Positions 62,084 to 64,000 of a DNA stretch of 64,000 nucleotides are shown here, piece after piece (the stretch's first letter is position 1; every line of letters starts with the position of its first letter). Source of the stretch: Bradyrhizobium jicamae (GTDB taxonomy: Bacteria > Pseudomonadota > Alphaproteobacteria > Rhizobiales > Xanthobacteraceae); assembly GCF_018130695.1 (NCBI RefSeq), contig NZ_JAFCJX010000003.1, positions 186,001 through 250,000 of the forward strand, read 5' to 3'. A program made the translations under genes and the position numbers. Below the pieces are notes generated by a model. That model was not told the DNA's origin and did not search any database. It saw only the letters and a program-made list of their open reading frames with translations.

Positions 62084-63421
62084 ATGCCAGCCCCCTCATC
62101 TCGCGCCCGGATCGTCGTCGCAACGATGGCCGTCACGCTGGCATGCTCGTTCGGCGCCTCGGCACAGCAACCGTTTCCGCCGCCGCTGAAACCCACGGTT
62201 GCGCCGCGGGCGGCAACCGCGCCCTCGCCCCGCGCAGCCTCCTGCCACAACGGCCAAAGCTTCGACCGCTTCCTCGCCGAGCTGAAGCAGAAGGCTGTGG
62301 CCGACGGCGTGTCGCAAGCCACGCTCAGCGAGGCCGCGCCCTACCTCGTCTACGACCAGGGCATCGTCAACCGCGACCGCGGCCAGCGCGTGTTCGGCCA
62401 GATCTTCACCGAGTTCGCCGGCCGCATGGCCGCGACCTACCGGATGCAGCAGGGCCAGCAATACATCAGGACCTACGCGGCGGCGTTCGCGCGCGCCGAG
62501 AAGGAATACGGTGTGCCGCCTGCCGTCATCGCCGCGTTCTGGGGACTGGAGAGCGATTTCGGCGCCAACATGGGCAATCTCGCCACGCTGAAATCGCTGG
62601 TGTCGCTGGCCTATGATTGCCGCCGCTCGGAGATGTTCCAGAACGAAACCATCGCGGCGTTGAAGATCATCAACCGCGGCGATCTCTCGCCCGACGAGAT
62701 GGTCGGCTCCTGGGCCGGCGAGCTCGGCCAGACGCAATTCCTGCCGACGCATTATTTCAACTATGCGGTCGACTATGACGGCGACGGCCATCGCAATCTG
62801 TTGCGAAGCGGGCCCGACGTGATCGGCTCGACCGCGAATTACATTGCCAACGGCCTGAAGTGGCGGCGCGGCGAGCCGTGGCTGCAGGAGGTGCGCGTGC
62901 CGCAGGGCGCGAATTTCCCGTGGGACCAGGCCGACCTGACGATAAAACTGCCGCGCTCAAAATGGGCTTCGCTCGGTGTGGGCACTACCGACGGCAAGCC
63001 GTTGCCGAACGACGACATGCCGACGTCGCTGCTGCTGCCGATGGGACGGATGGGCCCGGCGTTCCTGGCCTACGCGAATTTCGCGGCTTACACCGAGTGG
63101 AATAACTCGCTGATCTATTCGACCACCGCCGGTTATCTGGCGAGCCGCATCGCGGGTGCTGCGCCGATGCAGCGGCCGCACGCGCCGGTCGCGCAGCTGC
63201 CGTTCAACGAGATCAAGGAGCTGCAGACCCTGCTGGTGAAGGCCGGCTTCAATGTCGGCAAGGTCGATGGCGTGCTGGGACAAGCGAGCCGCACTGCAGT
63301 GAAGGCGATGCAGATCAAGTATGGCTTGCCGGCGGATTCCTGGCCGACGGCGGAGCTCTTGGCCAAGATGCGTGGGCCGCGCGCGCAACCGGCCGAGGCT
63401 GCGATGCCGGGGATGCGGTGA
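62084..63421 (+). CDS. Lytic murein transglycosylase (MltB-like) with peptidoglycan-binding domain
   Basis: This encodes 445 residues from the ATG at 62084; a GTG at 62075 is an alternative. The signal peptide (about 1-28) is followed by a Pro-rich stretch. The MltB-type catalytic domain (about 55-345) has the active Glu in VIAAFWGLESDFGANMGN, plus SWAGELGQTQFLPTHYFNYA. A peptidoglycan-binding domain type 1 (about 365-425, IKELQTLLVKAGFNVGKVDG) closes the protein. It cleaves glycan strands to 1,6-anhydromuramyl products during wall remodelling. Size and domain order are standard. Confidence 0.93.
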   Translation: MPAPSSRARIVVATMAVTLACSFGASAQQPFPPPLKPTVAPRAATAPSPRAASCHNGQSFDRFLAELKQKAVADGVSQATLSEAAPYLVYDQGIVNRDRGQRVFGQIFTEFAGRMAATYRMQQGQQYIRTYAAAFARAEKEYGVPPAVIAAFWGLESDFGANMGNLATLKSLVSLAYDCRRSEMFQNETIAALKIINRGDLSPDEMVGSWAGELGQTQFLPTHYFNYAVDYDGDGHRNLLRSGPDVIGSTANYIANGLKWRRGEPWLQEVRVPQGANFPWDQADLTIKLPRSKWASLGVGTTDGKPLPNDDMPTSLLLPMGRMGPAFLAYANFAAYTEWNNSLIYSTTAGYLASRIAGAAPMQRPHAPVAQLPFNEIKELQTLLVKAGFNVGKVDGVLGQASRTAVKAMQIKYGLPADSWPTAELLAKMRGPRAQPAEAAMPGMR

Positions 63422-63428
63422 TTGTTCA

Positions 63429-63647
63429 CCTCTCCCCGCCCTTCTGCGGGGAGAGGTCGACGCCGGGGCGCGAGCGCCGGCGGCGGGTGAGGGGCATGGC
63501 ACGTGGCCTGCCCCAAGTTCATTATTTGCCGACTGGTCCGTTGAGGAGTCGGAGGGGCCTCCGTATGGCACGGTCGTGCACGACCCCTCACCCGGATCGC
63601 ATCTTGCGATGCGATCCGACCTCTCCCCGCAAAAGAGCGGGGAGAGG
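63429..63647. repeat. Composite palindromic repeat (third copy)
   Basis: The outer hairpins CCTCTCCCCGC/GCGGGGAGAGG occur at both ends (63429-63456 and 63620-63647), with GGATCGCATC/GATGCGATCC near 63595-63617. It belongs to the same family as 36318-36455 and 55173-55292. It fills most of the 354-bp gap before the last gene; the remainder has no feature. Confidence 0.8.
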
Positions 63648-63775
63648 TGAAGACCGCGAGAATATTTGATCCACGATTCCCACTTCATGCAGTTGCATTC
63701 TTCCCCGCAGGCCCCCATCTGCAGCAACGCCGTTCGGCAAAACGCCCATTCCGCCACAAGAACAAAGAGCATCAC

Positions 63776-64000
63776 ATGTCCTTTTACGACGCCGTCGTCC
63801 CCGCTTACCTGCAAATGCTCAACAGCCTCACCGGCCTGCTCACCAAGGCCGAGGCGCATTGCGAGGCCAGGAAGATCCAGCCCGAGGTGCTGCTCGGCGC
63901 GCGGCTCTATCCGGACATGCTGCCGCTGTCGAAGCAGATCCAGCTGGTCAGCGATTTCGCCGCCAAGGGCTGCGCGCGGGTGACCCATAGCGAGGTGCCT
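63776..64000 (+). CDS. DUF1993-family protein, 3' end outside window
   Basis: The ATG at 63776 opens a frame that runs 75 codons to the window edge. The N-terminus MSFYDAVVPAYLQMLNSLTG, then LLTKAEAHCEARKIQPEVLL and ARLYPDMLPLSKQIQLVSDF, matches the DUF1993 family of small (about 170 residues) helical-bundle proteins related to DinB. Their function is not established. An AAAGAG lies just before the start. Only the first half is visible. Confidence 0.85.
   Translation, partial: MSFYDAVVPAYLQMLNSLTGLLTKAEAHCEARKIQPEVLLGARLYPDMLPLSKQIQLVSDFAAKGCARVTHSEVP

Overview
The window reads as chromosomal DNA of a Bradyrhizobium-like alphaproteobacterium (Nitrobacteraceae). The base composition is GC-rich and coding is dense on both strands. 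Most families are typical of that group: IalB, paired TonB receptors with Irr-type boxes, TAXI/TRAP transporters, a CYP199-like P450 and a bufferin operon. Many gaps hold palindromic intergenic repeats of the kind scattered through these genomes. I see no rRNA, tRNA, CRISPR array, phage or transposase gene.

Layout. (1) 1-6783: an edge-truncated Spy/CpxP-like exported protein, an IalB-family protein, and an RND efflux operon (adaptor then permease) divergent from its probable MarR regulator. (2) 6889-15594: an iron-uptake block of two paralogous TonB-dependent receptors, a PiuC-type dioxygenase and exbB-exbD-tonB, with iron-control-like boxes before each receptor. (3) 15915-17554: a small membrane protein, a site-2-protease-like M50 enzyme and a GFA-family protein. 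(4) 17687-29963: a sugar-acid catabolic locus around a LacI regulator. Two SDRs and an IlvD/Edd dehydratase lie on the minus strand. A binding-protein-dependent ABC importer, a DenD-like dehydrogenase, a KDG-type kinase and a KDPG-type aldolase lie on the plus strand. LacI-like operators sit on both sides of the regulator gene.

(5) 30008-36292: an acyl-CoA block with an SCP2-type thiolase, CaiB/BaiF CoA-transferase, acyl-CoA dehydrogenase, a thiolase-fold protein lacking the nucleophilic Cys, its DUF35 partner and a carboxymuconolactone-decarboxylase-family protein. (6) 36476-47274: a glutaminase fused to STAS and cyclic-nucleotide domains, a TAXI/TRAP transporter, an isolated biotin carrier, an IclR regulator with a carboxyltransferase subunit, an MFS permease and a canonical thiolase. 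(7) 47275-48130: a long non-coding stretch of repeats.

(8) 48131-53082: a Cache-type class III cyclase divergent from a complete bufferin operon. That operon encodes a DUF2282 precursor, an MNIO/DUF692 enzyme, a DUF2063 partner and a DoxX-like membrane protein. It has a candidate ECF-sigma promoter and a perfect 16-bp palindrome upstream. (9) 53163-64000: a carboxylesterase, a MarR regulator divergent from a binding protein and a CYP199-like P450, a membrane-tethered TAXI protein, HtpX, several small conserved-looking proteins, a lytic transglycosylase and an edge-truncated DUF1993 protein.

The strongest points for follow-up are the bufferin operon with its promoter signals, a palindromic element flanked by an 11-bp direct repeat at a junction of two permease genes, the tandem iron-control-like boxes, the Cys-less thiolase/DUF35 pair, and a 33-residue membrane ORF.
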